Shown here: piece by piece, positions 53,436 through 62,351 of the stretch | How positions within the stretch are numbered: the first letter of the stretch is position 1 | How the letters are laid out: the number at the start of each line of letters is the position of its first letter | Assembly (NCBI RefSeq): GCF_000718305.1 | Contig: NZ_JOFQ01000001.1 | Span: 682,001 to 746,000 of the forward strand | Reading direction: 5' to 3' | DNA length: 64,000 nt | Origin: Streptomyces niger | GTDB lineage: Bacteria > Actinomycetota > Actinomycetes > Streptomycetales > Streptomycetaceae | Program-made: the position numbers and the translations under genes | The notes under the pieces: generated by a model | Told to the model about the DNA's origin: nothing | The model's database searches: none | What the model saw: only the letters and a program-made list of their open reading frames with translations

Positions 53436-54197
53436 TCAGTTGAGCGGGCCGCCGGCCACGTACATGACCTGGCCGGAGACGAAGCCGGCCTGCTCGCCGG
53501 TGAAGAACGCGATCGCGTTGGCGATGTCCTCCGGCTTGCCGACGCGCTGAACCGGGATCTGGGTGGCGGCCGCGGCCTGGAACTCCTCGAAGCCCATGCC
53601 GACCCGCTCGGCGGTGGCCGCGGTCATGTCGGTGACGATGAAGCCGGGCGCGACGGCGTTGGCGGTGATGCCGAACTTGCCGAGCTCCTTGGCGAGCGTC
53701 TTGGTGAAGCCCTGCAGACCGGCCTTGGCGGCGGAGTAGTTGACCTGGCCGCGGTTGCCGAGCGCGGAGCTGGAGGAGAGGTTCACGATCCGGCCGAACT
53801 TGGCGTCCACCATGTGCTTCTGGCAGGCGCGGGACATCAGGAACGCGCCGCGCAGGTGCACGTTCATGACCGTGTCCCAGTCGCTGTCGCTCATCTTGAA
53901 CAGCAGGTTGTCGCGGAGCACGCCCGCGTTGTTGACCAGCACGGTCGGCGCGCCCAGCTCGTTCGCGACGCGCGCGACGGCGGCCTCCACCTGCGCCGAG
54001 TCCGACACGTCGCAGCCCACCGCGATGGCCTTGCCGCCGGCCGCGGTGATCTTCTCGACGGTGTCCTTGCAGGCGGCCTCGTCCAGGTCGAGTACGGCGA
54101 CGGCGCGGCCCTCGGCGGCCAGGCGCACGGCGGTGGCGGCGCCGATACCGCGGGCGGCACCCGTCACGATGGCTACGCGCTGCTCGGTGGTGGACAT
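53436..54197 (-). CDS. FabG-like 3-oxoacyl reductase (SDR)
   Basis: This 253-residue classical SDR shows VTGAARGIGAATAVRL, CDVSDSAQVEAAV, LVNNAGVLRDNLLFKMSDSDWDTVMNVHLRGAFL, VNLSSSSALGNRGQVNYSAAKAGL with the Ser-Tyr-Lys catalytic residues, and SGQVMYVAGG. The RDN...F(K)M pattern is closest to FabG-type beta-ketoacyl reductases, often found in beta-oxidation or polyhydroxyalkanoate contexts outside the fab operon. The acyl substrate is not determined. Confidence 0.9.
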   Translation of the reverse strand: MSTTEQRVAIVTGAARGIGAATAVRLAAEGRAVAVLDLDEAACKDTVEKITAAGGKAIAVGCDVSDSAQVEAAVARVANELGAPTVLVNNAGVLRDNLLFKMSDSDWDTVMNVHLRGAFLMSRACQKHMVDAKFGRIVNLSSSSALGNRGQVNYSAAKAGLQGFTKTLAKELGKFGITANAVAPGFIVTDMTAATAERVGMGFEEFQAAAATQIPVQRVGKPEDIANAIAFFTGEQAGFVSGQVMYVAGGPLN

Positions 54198-54447
54198 GCG
54201 GGGTTCTCCTCACCTCGAAAGCGGCTCACCGCTCCCGGAAGGCAGGTGAGCAACCGCTTAGTCGCTTCAGCAGAGCTGACGCTAGAAGCCAGGCCATCCG
54301 CTGTCAACGCCCCGTAGCCCGCCGTTGCACACCTCACCTGCGACATCGACCGGCGCGAGCGGGCACGAAGGCCCCAGAGGCCGCAAAGATCCCGGAGGTC
54401 ACGCACCCGCCCGCCACTGCCATCGCCACTGCCGCTGCCGCTGTCAC

Positions 54448-54843
54448 TCACCGCACCAGCAGATCGAGCAGCCGCTCCGCTTCCTTACCGGGGTCGGCCG
54501 TCAGCCCGGTGTGCACCGGCCCGGGCTGCACGATGGTGCTGCGCGGCGCGATCAGCCACCGGAACCGCCGCCCCACGTCCTCACCGGCCGCCTGTCCGGC
54601 CCGCTCGCCACCGTGACAGACCCCTTCGACGGCATGCAGCGCGGCTCGTACACCCTCCACGTCCACCGTCGGGTCAAGCGCCCGCAGCCGCGCTTCATCC
54701 AGATGCGTACGCGCCTCCACGAAGCGCCGCGCATGGCAGTAGACGACCACGCCCGCATTGATCATCTCGCCGCGCTCGACCCTGGGCACGATCCGCAGCA
54801 GCGCGTACTCGAAGACGTCCCGTCCGTTGTGCAGTCCGCTCAC
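54448..54843 (-). CDS. DUF3037 protein, partner of the HipA-like kinase
   Basis: This 131-residue protein starts at GTG 54843, overlapping the kinase stop by 4 nt. The core DVFEYALLRIVPRVERGEMINAGVVVYCHARRFVEARTHLDEARLRAL is the DUF3037 signature. The 3' part contains FRWLIAPRSTIVQPGPVHTGL. The domain has no known activity. Its tight coupling with the HipA-like gene suggests that the two products act together, perhaps as kinase and regulator. Confidence 0.85.
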   Translation of the reverse strand: MSGLHNGRDVFEYALLRIVPRVERGEMINAGVVVYCHARRFVEARTHLDEARLRALDPTVDVEGVRAALHAVEGVCHGGERAGQAAGEDVGRRFRWLIAPRSTIVQPGPVHTGLTADPGKEAERLLDLLVR

Positions 54844-55664
54844 TTCACTGCCCTCCGCGGCAACTTTCCGGCCAGCCATTCCGGCGCCTGCGAAGGCCTG
54901 TCCTCCGTACGCTCCCCGACTTTGATGTTCTCGCTGATCACACCGGCCCGGGCGGCCAGCGTCCGCACGTACGCCTGCCGCACCTCCTCGGCCGATGCGA
55001 ACCCCGGCTCGTCCACCAGCCACTCGTCCGGCACGTCCGCCACGACCTCGGTCAGCAGCTCCTCGGTCACCTTGGGCGCCAGCTCCTCGGCCGCGGCCGC
55101 CACATCAGGCCCGAAGGTGGCCAGCACATGATCCGACGCGTCATACGGCTTCACGGCCGCCTTCTCCGCACCCGGCCAGTTGTGGTGCCAGATCATCGTG
55201 GCCCCGTGGTCGATCAGCCACAGCTCACCGTGCCACACCAGCAGATTCGGATTCCGCCACGACCGGTCGACGTTGTTGATCAGCGCGTCGAACCACACCA
55301 CGCGGCCCGCCTCGCGCGCGCTCACCTCGAACGCGAGCGGATCGAACCCCAGCGACCCCGGCAGGTAGTCCATCCCCAGATTCAGCCCGCCACTGGCCTT
55401 GAGCAGCTCCTGAACCTCCTGATCGGGCTCGCTCAGCCCGATCACGGGATCCAGCTGCATCCGCACCAGATCCGGCACCCGCAACCCGAGCCGCCGCCCC
55501 AGCTGCCCACACACCACCTCGGCAACCAGCGTCTTCCGCCCCTGCCCGGCCCCGGTGAACTTCATGACATAAGTACCCAGGTCGTCTCCCTCGACGATCC
55601 CGGGGAGCGATCCACCCTCCCTGAGGGGTGTCACATATCGAGTCGCAATGACTTCTGTAAGCAT
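54840..55664 (-). CDS. HipA-like kinase
   Basis: This 274-residue protein begins MLTEVIATRYVTPLREGGSLPGIVEGDDLGTYVMKFTGAGQG. KTLVAEVVCGQLGRRLGLRVPDLV, VWFDALINNVDRSWRNPNLLVWHGELWLIDHGATMIW and its Asp residues match the HipA-like kinase fold: NNVDR is the catalytic loop, and LIDHG is the metal-binding motif. Unlike HipA toxins it has no HipB repressor nearby. It is followed by DUF3037 in an overlapping pair, an arrangement found in other actinobacteria. Its target is unknown. Confidence 0.82.
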   Translation of the reverse strand: MLTEVIATRYVTPLREGGSLPGIVEGDDLGTYVMKFTGAGQGRKTLVAEVVCGQLGRRLGLRVPDLVRMQLDPVIGLSEPDQEVQELLKASGGLNLGMDYLPGSLGFDPLAFEVSAREAGRVVWFDALINNVDRSWRNPNLLVWHGELWLIDHGATMIWHHNWPGAEKAAVKPYDASDHVLATFGPDVAAAAEELAPKVTEELLTEVVADVPDEWLVDEPGFASAEEVRQAYVRTLAARAGVISENIKVGERTEDRPSQAPEWLAGKLPRRAVK

Positions 55665-55799
55665 TTCCCCAGGCTATCCGCCCGCCCGACCTCAGAAATC
55701 ACGCCGGACCGACAAGGCCCTCCGACCTGCCGATCCGCCCTGAACCCCTGGGGAGGCTCTGGGGCTCTGGGGAGTAGCTGGAGAGTTACGGCCGCAGAG

Positions 55800-56190
55800 C
55801 CCGTTCAGGGCCTGCACCTGCTGCTTCCGGACATGCAGGATGCCCCGCGCCCGGTCGATGTCCTCCGAGCCGATGCCGAACGCCTCTCCCTGGCGCAGCC
55901 CGCATCACTGCTCAGCGCCTGGGCGTCGTTGTCCGTGGCCCGGTGGCGGTAACAGTCCTTCCATGGCTGGAGGCAACGTGCCCGCGCCGGCCGCCTCATC
56001 AGCGACCTGCTCGTCTCCCATCAGGCCGCGGCCGGGATCCGCGTCCACGGCATCGGCTCCTTCCTGCTGCGGCACTTCCGCCTCATGGCCGAGGACGGGA
56101 CAGGAACAGACCGCCTGGCACGCCTGGCCGCCCGTACCGGTCTGATCGCGTTCAAGTCGGCTGACGAAGGACCGCATGGGTTGAGCCGCT
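55800..56190 (+). pseudogene. decayed gene remnant of unknown family
   Basis: One frame holds two coherent-looking protein segments separated by an in-frame TAA at 55950: LPDMQDAPRPVDVLRADAERL before it, and, after it, GRLISDLLVSHQAAAGIRVHG with FLLRHFRLMAEDGTGTDRLARL and a TGLIAFK end. No start, ribosome site or known family motif is convincing. It lies in an apparently disturbed segment (55665-56198) and looks like the residue of a lost gene. Confidence 0.3.
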
Positions 56191-56198
56191 CTGGTACG

Positions 56199-56675
56199 TC
56201 ACCGCGTTCGATGGCGGTCCACCGTCCGGGCGCGCGCCGTGGGCTTGACGCGCAAGCGGGCTCGCAACGCGCGCCGGCTCACCCAAAGGTGCAGCACGGC
56301 CGCCACGACGAGCATGGTGCTTACCGCTGCGTGGCCGGTTTCGTCCGGCGGCTTCCCCGCCCAGCGCATCCCACCGGTCGCCGTCATGAGCAGTGCCGCG
56401 AGGAGGAAGAGCGTGTACCCGCCCCGCCGCCTCCCTCTGCGCGATGCCGTACGCCGGTCCCCCCGCAGCAGTTGAGTGACTCTTCCGCGGCGTGTCCACA
56501 GGTGAGTCGCCGTGAGGACAACCAACGCCACCCCTGTCACGATATGGGACCAGTACAAAGGCACCAGCATGAAGCACGCCACGAGCATGACCAGCACCGG
56601 TAGGTCGGTGGTCAGTGCCGGTGGGAGGCGACGGATCCGACTCACTGAATACGTCAGCGAAAACTCCTTGGACAT
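56199..56675 (-). CDS. small membrane protein with paired histidines (DUF4405-like)
   Basis: This 158-residue protein has about four hydrophobic stretches, including VLVMLVACFMLVPLYWSHIVTGVALVVLTATHLW and YTLFLLAALLMTATGGM, and ends with HAAVSTMLVVAAVLHLWVSRRALRARL. Histidines within helices (WSHIV, ATHLW, GHAAVS, VLHLW) are arranged like haem-ligating pairs of cytochrome b-type membrane proteins, as in DUF4405. That suggests, but does not prove, haem binding. A start at MSKEFSL with a basic N terminus fits an inside-facing first loop. Confidence 0.65.
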   Translation of the reverse strand: MSKEFSLTYSVSRIRRLPPALTTDLPVLVMLVACFMLVPLYWSHIVTGVALVVLTATHLWTRRGRVTQLLRGDRRTASRRGRRRGGYTLFLLAALLMTATGGMRWAGKPPDETGHAAVSTMLVVAAVLHLWVSRRALRARLRVKPTARARTVDRHRTR

Positions 56676-56995
56676 GTTTGCGACGACTTCACGAACGAAC
56701 CGACAGGGAATGCCTGGTCTCGGCCAGACAGTCGGCAGCCATGGCGCCGGGCCTCGTGGTCGAGGGGCTGGTGCCTACGAGAGGGACGGCGCGGATGCGC
56801 TCGCCAGGACCTTAATCGCGTCGGAGGAGCGGCTGAAGCCCCAGGTGGCGTACCGGATCGGGTAATGCCGAGAACACCAGTTCACTCCCTGCCTCGGCCG
56901 GCGTCTGTCGCTCTTGCGTGCAACTGCGTACCGCACTTCTGGGCCCGCTCTTGAGCGGCATCGCCGGCGGGCGAGTGTGCCGTAGTTGTCCCGCT
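56676..56995. other. 320-bp intergenic region, no supported gene
   Basis: This region lies downstream of the permease gene on the minus strand and upstream of the membrane protein gene. Neither strand shows a frame with recognisable motifs and a start. Base composition is more AT-rich than the surrounding genes. I saw no hairpin strong enough to call a terminator. Confidence 0.5.
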
Positions 56996-57940
56996 CTACT
57001 GACCGCCGAGGCCGGCAGTGGCGACGGACTTCACGATGTGCCGCTGGAAGAACATGAACATCACGATGAGAGGGAGGCTGCTGAGCACTGCGGAAGCCAT
57101 CGTCTGCGCGTATTGGATGCCATAGGCGTTCTTCACCGAGGTCAGACCGACCGGGAGCGTCATCAGGTTCGGGTCGGAGGTCGAGACGAACGGCCACAGG
57201 AAGTTGTTCCACGCGCCGATGAACACGAAGATGGCCACTGCTGCGAGCATGGGGCGGGAGAGCGGCAGGATGACTGACCAGAAGGTGCGGAAGTGGCCCG
57301 CGCCATCGAGCCGCGCGGCCTCCTCCAGCTCCCGAGGGATGCCGTCGAAGTGCTTCTTCAGGATGAAGACCATGACGGGTGCCACCGTCTGCGGCAGGAT
57401 GACCGCGGCGTAGGTGTCGGCCAGGCCCAGCGACAGCATCTGCTGGAACCAGGGAACGATCAGCAGCTGCGGTGGCACGAGGATCGCGGCGACGGTCGCG
57501 GTCATCCACAGCTTGCGGCCCCGGAACAGCGTGCGCGAGAAGGAGTAGGCAGCCAGGGCGGATATCGCCACGGTGATGATCGTGACGACCGAGGCGATGA
57601 GCAGGCTGTTGAACATCCACAGGGGAAGGTCCCCCCGCTCGATGACGGTACGGAAGCCATCGAGGGTGAAGCCGTGTTGAGGCCAGAACCAGTGGTCCGC
57701 GTTGCTGGCGTCCTGTTCCGATTTGAGTGCTGTGAAGAGGGCCCAGCCCAGGGGCAGCAACCACAGCGCGGCCATGACTCCCAGCGCGCTCAGCGCCAGT
57801 ATGCGCGGCAGCGGGCCGTCTCCGAGGATGTGGTGGGAGCTGCTGTTGGCCGTCGTGCGCGCCCGTCGCGCCCCCATGGGCCGCGGCCTGGCGGACGCGG
57901 TGGTCGCTGTCGTCCGTCGTGGGGCTTCGGTGACGGCCAT
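56996..57940 (-). CDS. carbohydrate ABC transporter permease (MalG-type)
   Basis: This 314-residue permease starts at MAVTEAPRRTTAT. Six helices are evident, and the coupling loop EEAARLDGAGHFRTFWSVILPLSRP is the EAA motif of sugar permeases. The ending (MFMFFQRHIVKSVATAGLGGQ) is typical of MalG-type proteins. It pairs with the permease 1 bp upstream and the lipoprotein binding protein to import an oligosaccharide or glycoside, presumably the substrate of the GH2 enzyme. The ATPase (MsiK-type) is not encoded here and is probably shared. Confidence 0.93.
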   Translation of the reverse strand: MAVTEAPRRTTATTASARPRPMGARRARTTANSSSHHILGDGPLPRILALSALGVMAALWLLPLGWALFTALKSEQDASNADHWFWPQHGFTLDGFRTVIERGDLPLWMFNSLLIASVVTIITVAISALAAYSFSRTLFRGRKLWMTATVAAILVPPQLLIVPWFQQMLSLGLADTYAAVILPQTVAPVMVFILKKHFDGIPRELEEAARLDGAGHFRTFWSVILPLSRPMLAAVAIFVFIGAWNNFLWPFVSTSDPNLMTLPVGLTSVKNAYGIQYAQTMASAVLSSLPLIVMFMFFQRHIVKSVATAGLGGQ

Positions 57941-57941
57941 G

Positions 57942-58853
57942 TCAGCTCTCCTTGCGGCGGAAGGCGGCGAACTGGGCGATCGAGATGGCGATGACGATCG
58001 CGAAGAAGACGTAGCTGACAGCAGAGGCGTAACCCAGTCGGTAGCCGGTGAATCCCACGTCATACATGTACTCGATGACGGGGCGGGTGGAGCCGTTGGG
58101 CCCGCCCTTGCTCAGCAGGTAGACCTGGTCGAAGACCTTCAACGAGGCGAGGATCTGGAGAATGGTGATCATTGCTGTGGTCCGGCGCAGTTGCGGCAGG
58201 GTGATCGACCACAGCCGGCGCCACGCCCCCGCGCCGTCGAGCGCCGCCGCCTCGTACAGGTGGTCCGGGATCGATTGCAGTGCGGCAAGGTAGAGCAGGA
58301 AGTTGAACCCCACCGTCCACCACAACGTGGTCAACACGATCGACCACATGGCAACGGATTCATCACTCAGCCAGGCGACCCCCTCCCCGCCCACCGCGGC
58401 GAGCAGCTGGTTGTAGAGGCCGAGGTCCGGCTGGTACAGCCAGAGGAACAGCAGGGCGACAACCCCTACAGGGAGCAGGTACGGCGCGAAGAAGGCCAGC
58501 CGCCAGGCCCACTGTCCGGGCAGTCCTGTGTACACCAGGATCGCCATCACGAAGGCCACCGCGACCAAGGGCACGGTGGACAGTGCGGTGAACAGGAGGG
58601 TGTTGCCGATGGCACGCCACATCTCGGCGTCGACGAGCGCTTCGGCGTAGTTGTCCCAGCCGATGAACTGACCGGCGCGTGCCGACAAGGAGGCATCGGT
58701 CAAGCTCATCCAGAGCCCCTGGATGAGGGGCCATACGAGAAAGCCCACGAACAGGACCAGGAAGGGAAGGGCGAACCACAACCCTGGCGAGATGCGCAGA
58801 CGTGCACGGTGTTCACGTGGTGAACCGGCGGCGGGGGTGGTGGGTGCGGACAT
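57942..58853 (-). CDS. carbohydrate ABC transporter permease (MalF-type)
   Basis: This 303-residue permease starts at ATG 58853 with AGGAGA 8 bp before. An alternative ATG at 58880 overlaps the binding-protein stop (ATGA). Six helices and the EAA loop YEAAALDGAGAWRRLWSITLPQLRR are present, and NWDNYAEAL-like segments (FIGWDNYAEALVD) occur in the first periplasmic loop. Order in the operon is binding protein, MalF-type, MalG-type, the usual pattern for sugar importers of streptomycetes. Confidence 0.93.
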   Translation of the reverse strand: MSAPTTPAAGSPREHRARLRISPGLWFALPFLVLFVGFLVWPLIQGLWMSLTDASLSARAGQFIGWDNYAEALVDAEMWRAIGNTLLFTALSTVPLVAVAFVMAILVYTGLPGQWAWRLAFFAPYLLPVGVVALLFLWLYQPDLGLYNQLLAAVGGEGVAWLSDESVAMWSIVLTTLWWTVGFNFLLYLAALQSIPDHLYEAAALDGAGAWRRLWSITLPQLRRTTAMITILQILASLKVFDQVYLLSKGGPNGSTRPVIEYMYDVGFTGYRLGYASAVSYVFFAIVIAISIAQFAAFRRKES

Positions 58854-58876
58854 CGTTGTTTCTCCTATGCCGCGGT

Positions 58877-60235
58877 TCATGCCGGGTCGGGCTTGGACAG
58901 GAAGGTGTCGGCACGGCGGAGCATGCTGCGGGCCGCTCGGTCGGGAGCCACGTTGCCCAGCACCGCGGTCTGCAGGATCTGGGACATCGTGTTCTGGAAG
59001 TCGGAGCCGGCGCCGGTGAACCAGGCGGGTGGGTCGAACACCACGTGGTCCTGTGCGTTGAGGTAATCGGTCTGCGGGGAAAGTCTGCGGTAGGCGCTGG
59101 TTCGTGTGACCGGTTGGTAGGCGGGGATGTGACCGGCCTTCGCCCAGGTCTGCCCGGCCTTGAGGACGGCCGCGACGAAACGGTGGGCGCGGGTCAGTTG
59201 TGAGGGGGGAACGTCAGGTCGTCGCGGCAGCACGAAAGAGTGGGCGTCGGCGTAGACGGCCGGCTTGTCGAAGACGGTGGGAAATGTCGCCGCTCCCACC
59301 TTGGGGTCGGCGGCACGGAAGGTGGCCAGTTCCCACTCCCCGGACAGGATCATCCCGGTCTGCCGGTTGGCGAAGGCGGCGATGGACGAGGCGTAGTCGA
59401 GCCGCCCGGGGTTGACCTTGCCGTCGATGAGTTTCGTCATGAACTCAATGACCTGGGTCATCTTGTCCGGGTCGGCTTCGGCTCGGCCACCGGGCCGCAG
59501 CTTCAGGTCGGCGCCTGTCTGCCGATACAAGCCGTAGAACAGTCGCCATAGTTGTGCGGCGTCGGTGACGTAACCGAAGGCGACGCCCTGTTTTCCGCTT
59601 GCCCGGGCGAGCTCCCGGCTCGCTTGCAGGAATCCTTGAGGTGAGGAGAAGGCGTCGAGGTCGAGCTTGCCGTCCTTGTCCAGCAGGCCGGCCCGGTCGG
59701 CCAGGTCGGGGTGGTAGAAGGTGATGAAGGGATGCGTGTCGAGGGGAATGGCGTAGGTCTTGCCCTGTGCACCGGTGCGGGCCCGGACGGCCTCGGTGAA
59801 GTCGTCGGGCTGAACGCCGTACTCGCTCAGCAGGTCGACGTTCCAAGGGGTGAGCAGGCCGGTCGGTGCGTAGCCGGCGAGCCGTGACAGGTGACAGATG
59901 GCAAGGTCGGGGCCCCGCCCGCCCGCAGAGGCCATGGCCAGCTTGGTGTAGTACGGCGGCCCCCACTCCAGCACGGTCCGCTCGACGGTGAGATGGCCCA
60001 TGGCCGGTCGGGCCTGGTCGATCATCTCGTTGAGCAGAGCTCCGTCAGCGCCGCTGAACAGATCCCACAAGTGCAGTGTTCCGTCTCCAGCTGCCGCCGC
60101 GGTGCCGCAGGAGGTGATCGAGGTCCCGGCGAGTGCGGCAGCAGCACCCGTGAGGGCGCCGCGGAGGAACCGGCGCCGGCCGGGCGTGCCGTTCTTGGGC
60201 CAGGTGGAGAGGGCAGGAAACGAGTGAGGGGGCAT
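58877..60235 (-). CDS. sugar ABC transporter substrate-binding lipoprotein (Tat signal)
   Basis: This 452-residue protein has a twin-arginine signal (GRRRFLRGALTGAAAALAG, residues 19-37) ending in a lipobox ITSC with Cys43. It should therefore be folded before export and anchored to the outer face of the membrane by a lipid. The body is a cluster-B type binding protein: DGTLHLWDLFSGADGALLNEM, GRGPDLAICHLSRLAGYAPTG, AIPLDTHPFITFYHPDLADRAG, and MILSGEWELATFRAADP. It captures a sugar for the two downstream permeases; the sugar is not identified. Confidence 0.93.
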   Translation of the reverse strand: MPPHSFPALSTWPKNGTPGRRRFLRGALTGAAAALAGTSITSCGTAAAAGDGTLHLWDLFSGADGALLNEMIDQARPAMGHLTVERTVLEWGPPYYTKLAMASAGGRGPDLAICHLSRLAGYAPTGLLTPWNVDLLSEYGVQPDDFTEAVRARTGAQGKTYAIPLDTHPFITFYHPDLADRAGLLDKDGKLDLDAFSSPQGFLQASRELARASGKQGVAFGYVTDAAQLWRLFYGLYRQTGADLKLRPGGRAEADPDKMTQVIEFMTKLIDGKVNPGRLDYASSIAAFANRQTGMILSGEWELATFRAADPKVGAATFPTVFDKPAVYADAHSFVLPRRPDVPPSQLTRAHRFVAAVLKAGQTWAKAGHIPAYQPVTRTSAYRRLSPQTDYLNAQDHVVFDPPAWFTGAGSDFQNTMSQILQTAVLGNVAPDRAARSMLRRADTFLSKPDPA

Positions 60236-60301
60236 GGCACTCCGTATCGGTAGGCGGACGGGCGTCTTCGCCCGTCCCCTGGAGCAGTGCAGTGCTGGGG
60301 T

Positions 60302-60339
60302 GCGGGCACGGCCGCTCGGGGGCGCGCGGCCGTGCCCGC
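60302..60339. promoter_or_regulatory. strong hairpin between the GH2 and binding-protein genes
   Basis: Two perfect 14-bp arms (GCGGGCACGGCCGC at 60302-60315, complement at 60326-60339) enclose a 10-nt loop within the minus-strand operon. It has no T-run on the minus strand. It could stop part of the transcripts or protect the 5' end of the binding-protein message, giving unequal expression. Confidence 0.6.
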
Positions 60340-60348
60340 TTTCGAAGG

Positions 60349-60382
60349 TCCTCGGCGTACGCTGATCCTCGGCGTACGCTTG
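60349..60382. repeat. 17-bp tandem direct repeat
   Basis: TCCTCGGCGTACGCT occurs at 60349-60363 and again at 60366-60380, with a 17-bp period. Each copy contains the palindromic GCGTACGC. It sits between the GH2 stop and the hairpin. It may be duplication scar or a protein-binding site. Confidence 0.5.
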
Positions 60383-60393
60383 AGGACTTGGTT

Positions 60394-62208
60394 CTAGTGC
60401 TGCTCGATGGCTGCGGGACGCTGCTGAGCCTCTCGCAGACGGGTGACATCGAGCTTTTCGGTGCGGTCGAAGCGGTAGACACCGTTGCGTTCCTGGAACA
60501 CATCGGTCAGCTGCGTGTAGCAGTAGCCGAACATGTTGGGGTCATCGAGCAGGACGGCGACCAGGCCGCCGAAGCGGTCGTGGAATTCCTCCTCGGTCCG
60601 GGGCCGTAGGCCGTACCCCCACGACGTCTCCGGCTGCTCGCCGCTCTCGGCTTCCGCCTGCGGATCCCACCAGATGCCGCCGAACTCGCTGCAGAAGTAG
60701 GGCTGGCCGCGGTAGGGAACGGACCACTGGGAGCCGTCGGGGCCGGCGTTGATGTACGGCCGGTCCTCCGCCAGCCCGGACATGAGCTTCGCGAAGGCTT
60801 GCGGGTCCTGCTCATAGCAGTGCGAGTCATAGATGTCGGTGTGCGGCACACGGTGGGCGTAGCCGGATGCGTCGATCACCGGGCGAGTGCTGTCGGCTGC
60901 CTTGGTGGCCAGGAACATCGACCATGTGACGTCGTCGAGTTGAGTGATGCGGTCGTGCAGCCGCTGGTAGGTCTCGTTGAGTGGGCACCAGCCGATGAGC
61001 GAGGGGTGGGAGTAGTCCCGCTCGACCGCTTCCACCCACTGGGCGGCATAGGAGGCGCCGGGCTGCTGGTTGTCGTCGCGTACGCCGGTCTCGCAGCCCC
61101 AATCACCGAATTCTCCCCAGACCAGGTAGCCGAGCCGGTCGGCGTGGTAGAGGAATCGCTCCTCGAAGACCTTCTGGTGCAGTCGCGCCCCGTTGAATCC
61201 GGCGTTCAGCGCCAGTTCGATGTCGCGCACCAGGGCCTCGTCGCTCGGGGCGGTCATGAGGCCGTCCGGGTAGTAGCCCTGGTCGAGTACGAGTCGCTGG
61301 AAGAGTGGTTCGCCGTTGAGCAGCACTTGCTTGCCGCGCATGGCTATGGAGCGCAGGCCCGCGTAGGAGCGGGCGGTGTCCACCGTGTGTCCGTGCTCGT
61401 CGAGGAGCTCCAGCCGCAGTTGGTAGAGGTGCGGATCGGCCGGGGACCACGATCGTTGCCTCTTCGGGGGCACCGGCAGTGTCAGGCGCGGGCACAGGTC
61501 GAGGTCGGCGCGTGCCTCCGCCCGGGTGACCTCGCCCTCTCCGTCGGACAGCGTGGCGCGCACGGTGTGGCCGGGCGGGTTGCTGCTCAGCGGCATCTCG
61601 ATGTGGAAGGCGCCGCCGGCGAGGTCGGGGGTGATGCGTGGTCGCCGGAGGTGGGCCGCGCGGGGTACGGGCTCCAGCCACACCGTCTGCCAGATGCCCG
61701 TGGTGCGTGTGTAGTGGCAGTGTGAATTGGCGTACCAGGTGGCCTGCTTGCCCCGTGCCTGTGGGCCGTGGCGGGTGTCGCGGGCCCGCACGACGACGAC
61801 GGCCTCCTGGCCGGCACTCACCACTCCGTCCAGGTCGGCGGTGAAGGGAGTGAAGCCGCCGCGATGACGTGCGACCTCCACTCCGTTGACCCACACCGTG
61901 GTGTCGTGGTCGACGGCCTGGAAGTGCAGCAGGACTCGGTCACCGGCCCACGCGGCGGGGATGGTGATGGTCCGGCGGTACCAGACCGCCTCCAGGAAGT
62001 CGGTGTCGTTGATCCCGGAAAGCGCGGATTCCGGGCAGAACGGCACGGTGATCGCGTGGTTGAGCGTCCGTCCCGGCATGCCCCGTTCCAGGCCGCTGTC
62101 GGAACGGTCGATCTCGAACTCCCATTCGCCGTTGAGGCACTGCCACCGTTCGCGGACGAACTGCGGGCGCGGGTACTCCGGCCTGGGCTGGTTGGCGGGC
62201 GCGGCCAT
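60394..62208 (-). CDS. glycoside hydrolase family 2 (beta-galactosidase/glucuronidase-type)
   Basis: This 604-residue enzyme starts at ATG 62208 with AAGGAG 5 bp upstream. It has the GH2 order: sugar-binding jelly roll (LNGEWEFEIDRSDSG ... VDHDTTVWVNGVEVARHRGGF), Ig-like domain, then the TIM barrel. Catalytic residues are visible: acid/base Glu412 in GWCPLNETY and nucleophile Glu508 in YFCSEFGG. No signal peptide, so it acts in the cytoplasm on sugar taken up by the downstream importer. Specificity (galactoside, mannoside, glucuronide) is not decided by sequence. It is shorter than typical LacZ. Confidence 0.9.
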   Translation of the reverse strand: MAAPANQPRPEYPRPQFVRERWQCLNGEWEFEIDRSDSGLERGMPGRTLNHAITVPFCPESALSGINDTDFLEAVWYRRTITIPAAWAGDRVLLHFQAVDHDTTVWVNGVEVARHRGGFTPFTADLDGVVSAGQEAVVVVRARDTRHGPQARGKQATWYANSHCHYTRTTGIWQTVWLEPVPRAAHLRRPRITPDLAGGAFHIEMPLSSNPPGHTVRATLSDGEGEVTRAEARADLDLCPRLTLPVPPKRQRSWSPADPHLYQLRLELLDEHGHTVDTARSYAGLRSIAMRGKQVLLNGEPLFQRLVLDQGYYPDGLMTAPSDEALVRDIELALNAGFNGARLHQKVFEERFLYHADRLGYLVWGEFGDWGCETGVRDDNQQPGASYAAQWVEAVERDYSHPSLIGWCPLNETYQRLHDRITQLDDVTWSMFLATKAADSTRPVIDASGYAHRVPHTDIYDSHCYEQDPQAFAKLMSGLAEDRPYINAGPDGSQWSVPYRGQPYFCSEFGGIWWDPQAEAESGEQPETSWGYGLRPRTEEEFHDRFGGLVAVLLDDPNMFGYCYTQLTDVFQERNGVYRFDRTEKLDVTRLREAQQRPAAIEQH

Positions 62209-62257
62209 GCTGCTCCTTGGGGTGGCGCTGTGTTGGCGGACATGCCACCACGCGATG

Positions 62258-62269
62258 TACATCGATGTA
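62258..62269. promoter_or_regulatory. palindrome TACATCGATGTA, likely LacI-type operator
   Basis: This perfect 12-bp palindrome with central CG, the hallmark of LacI-family operators, lies in the 143-bp gap between divergent GH2 and lacI genes, 50 bp before the GH2 start. It is AT-richer than its surroundings. Confidence 0.7.
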
Positions 62270-62351
62270 AATAGCCAGGTGGCTACTTGACGCGGCGGCC
62301 TGGCAGTGTGGTCACGCTCGGTACGATCAACGCAACGGAAGGACATGCAAC

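Noticed and set aside
56775..56865. Minus-strand RYATWG peptide resembling the start of a sugar-binding protein
   Set aside because: There is no signal peptide and no further homologous sequence, so it is too short to call a remnant.
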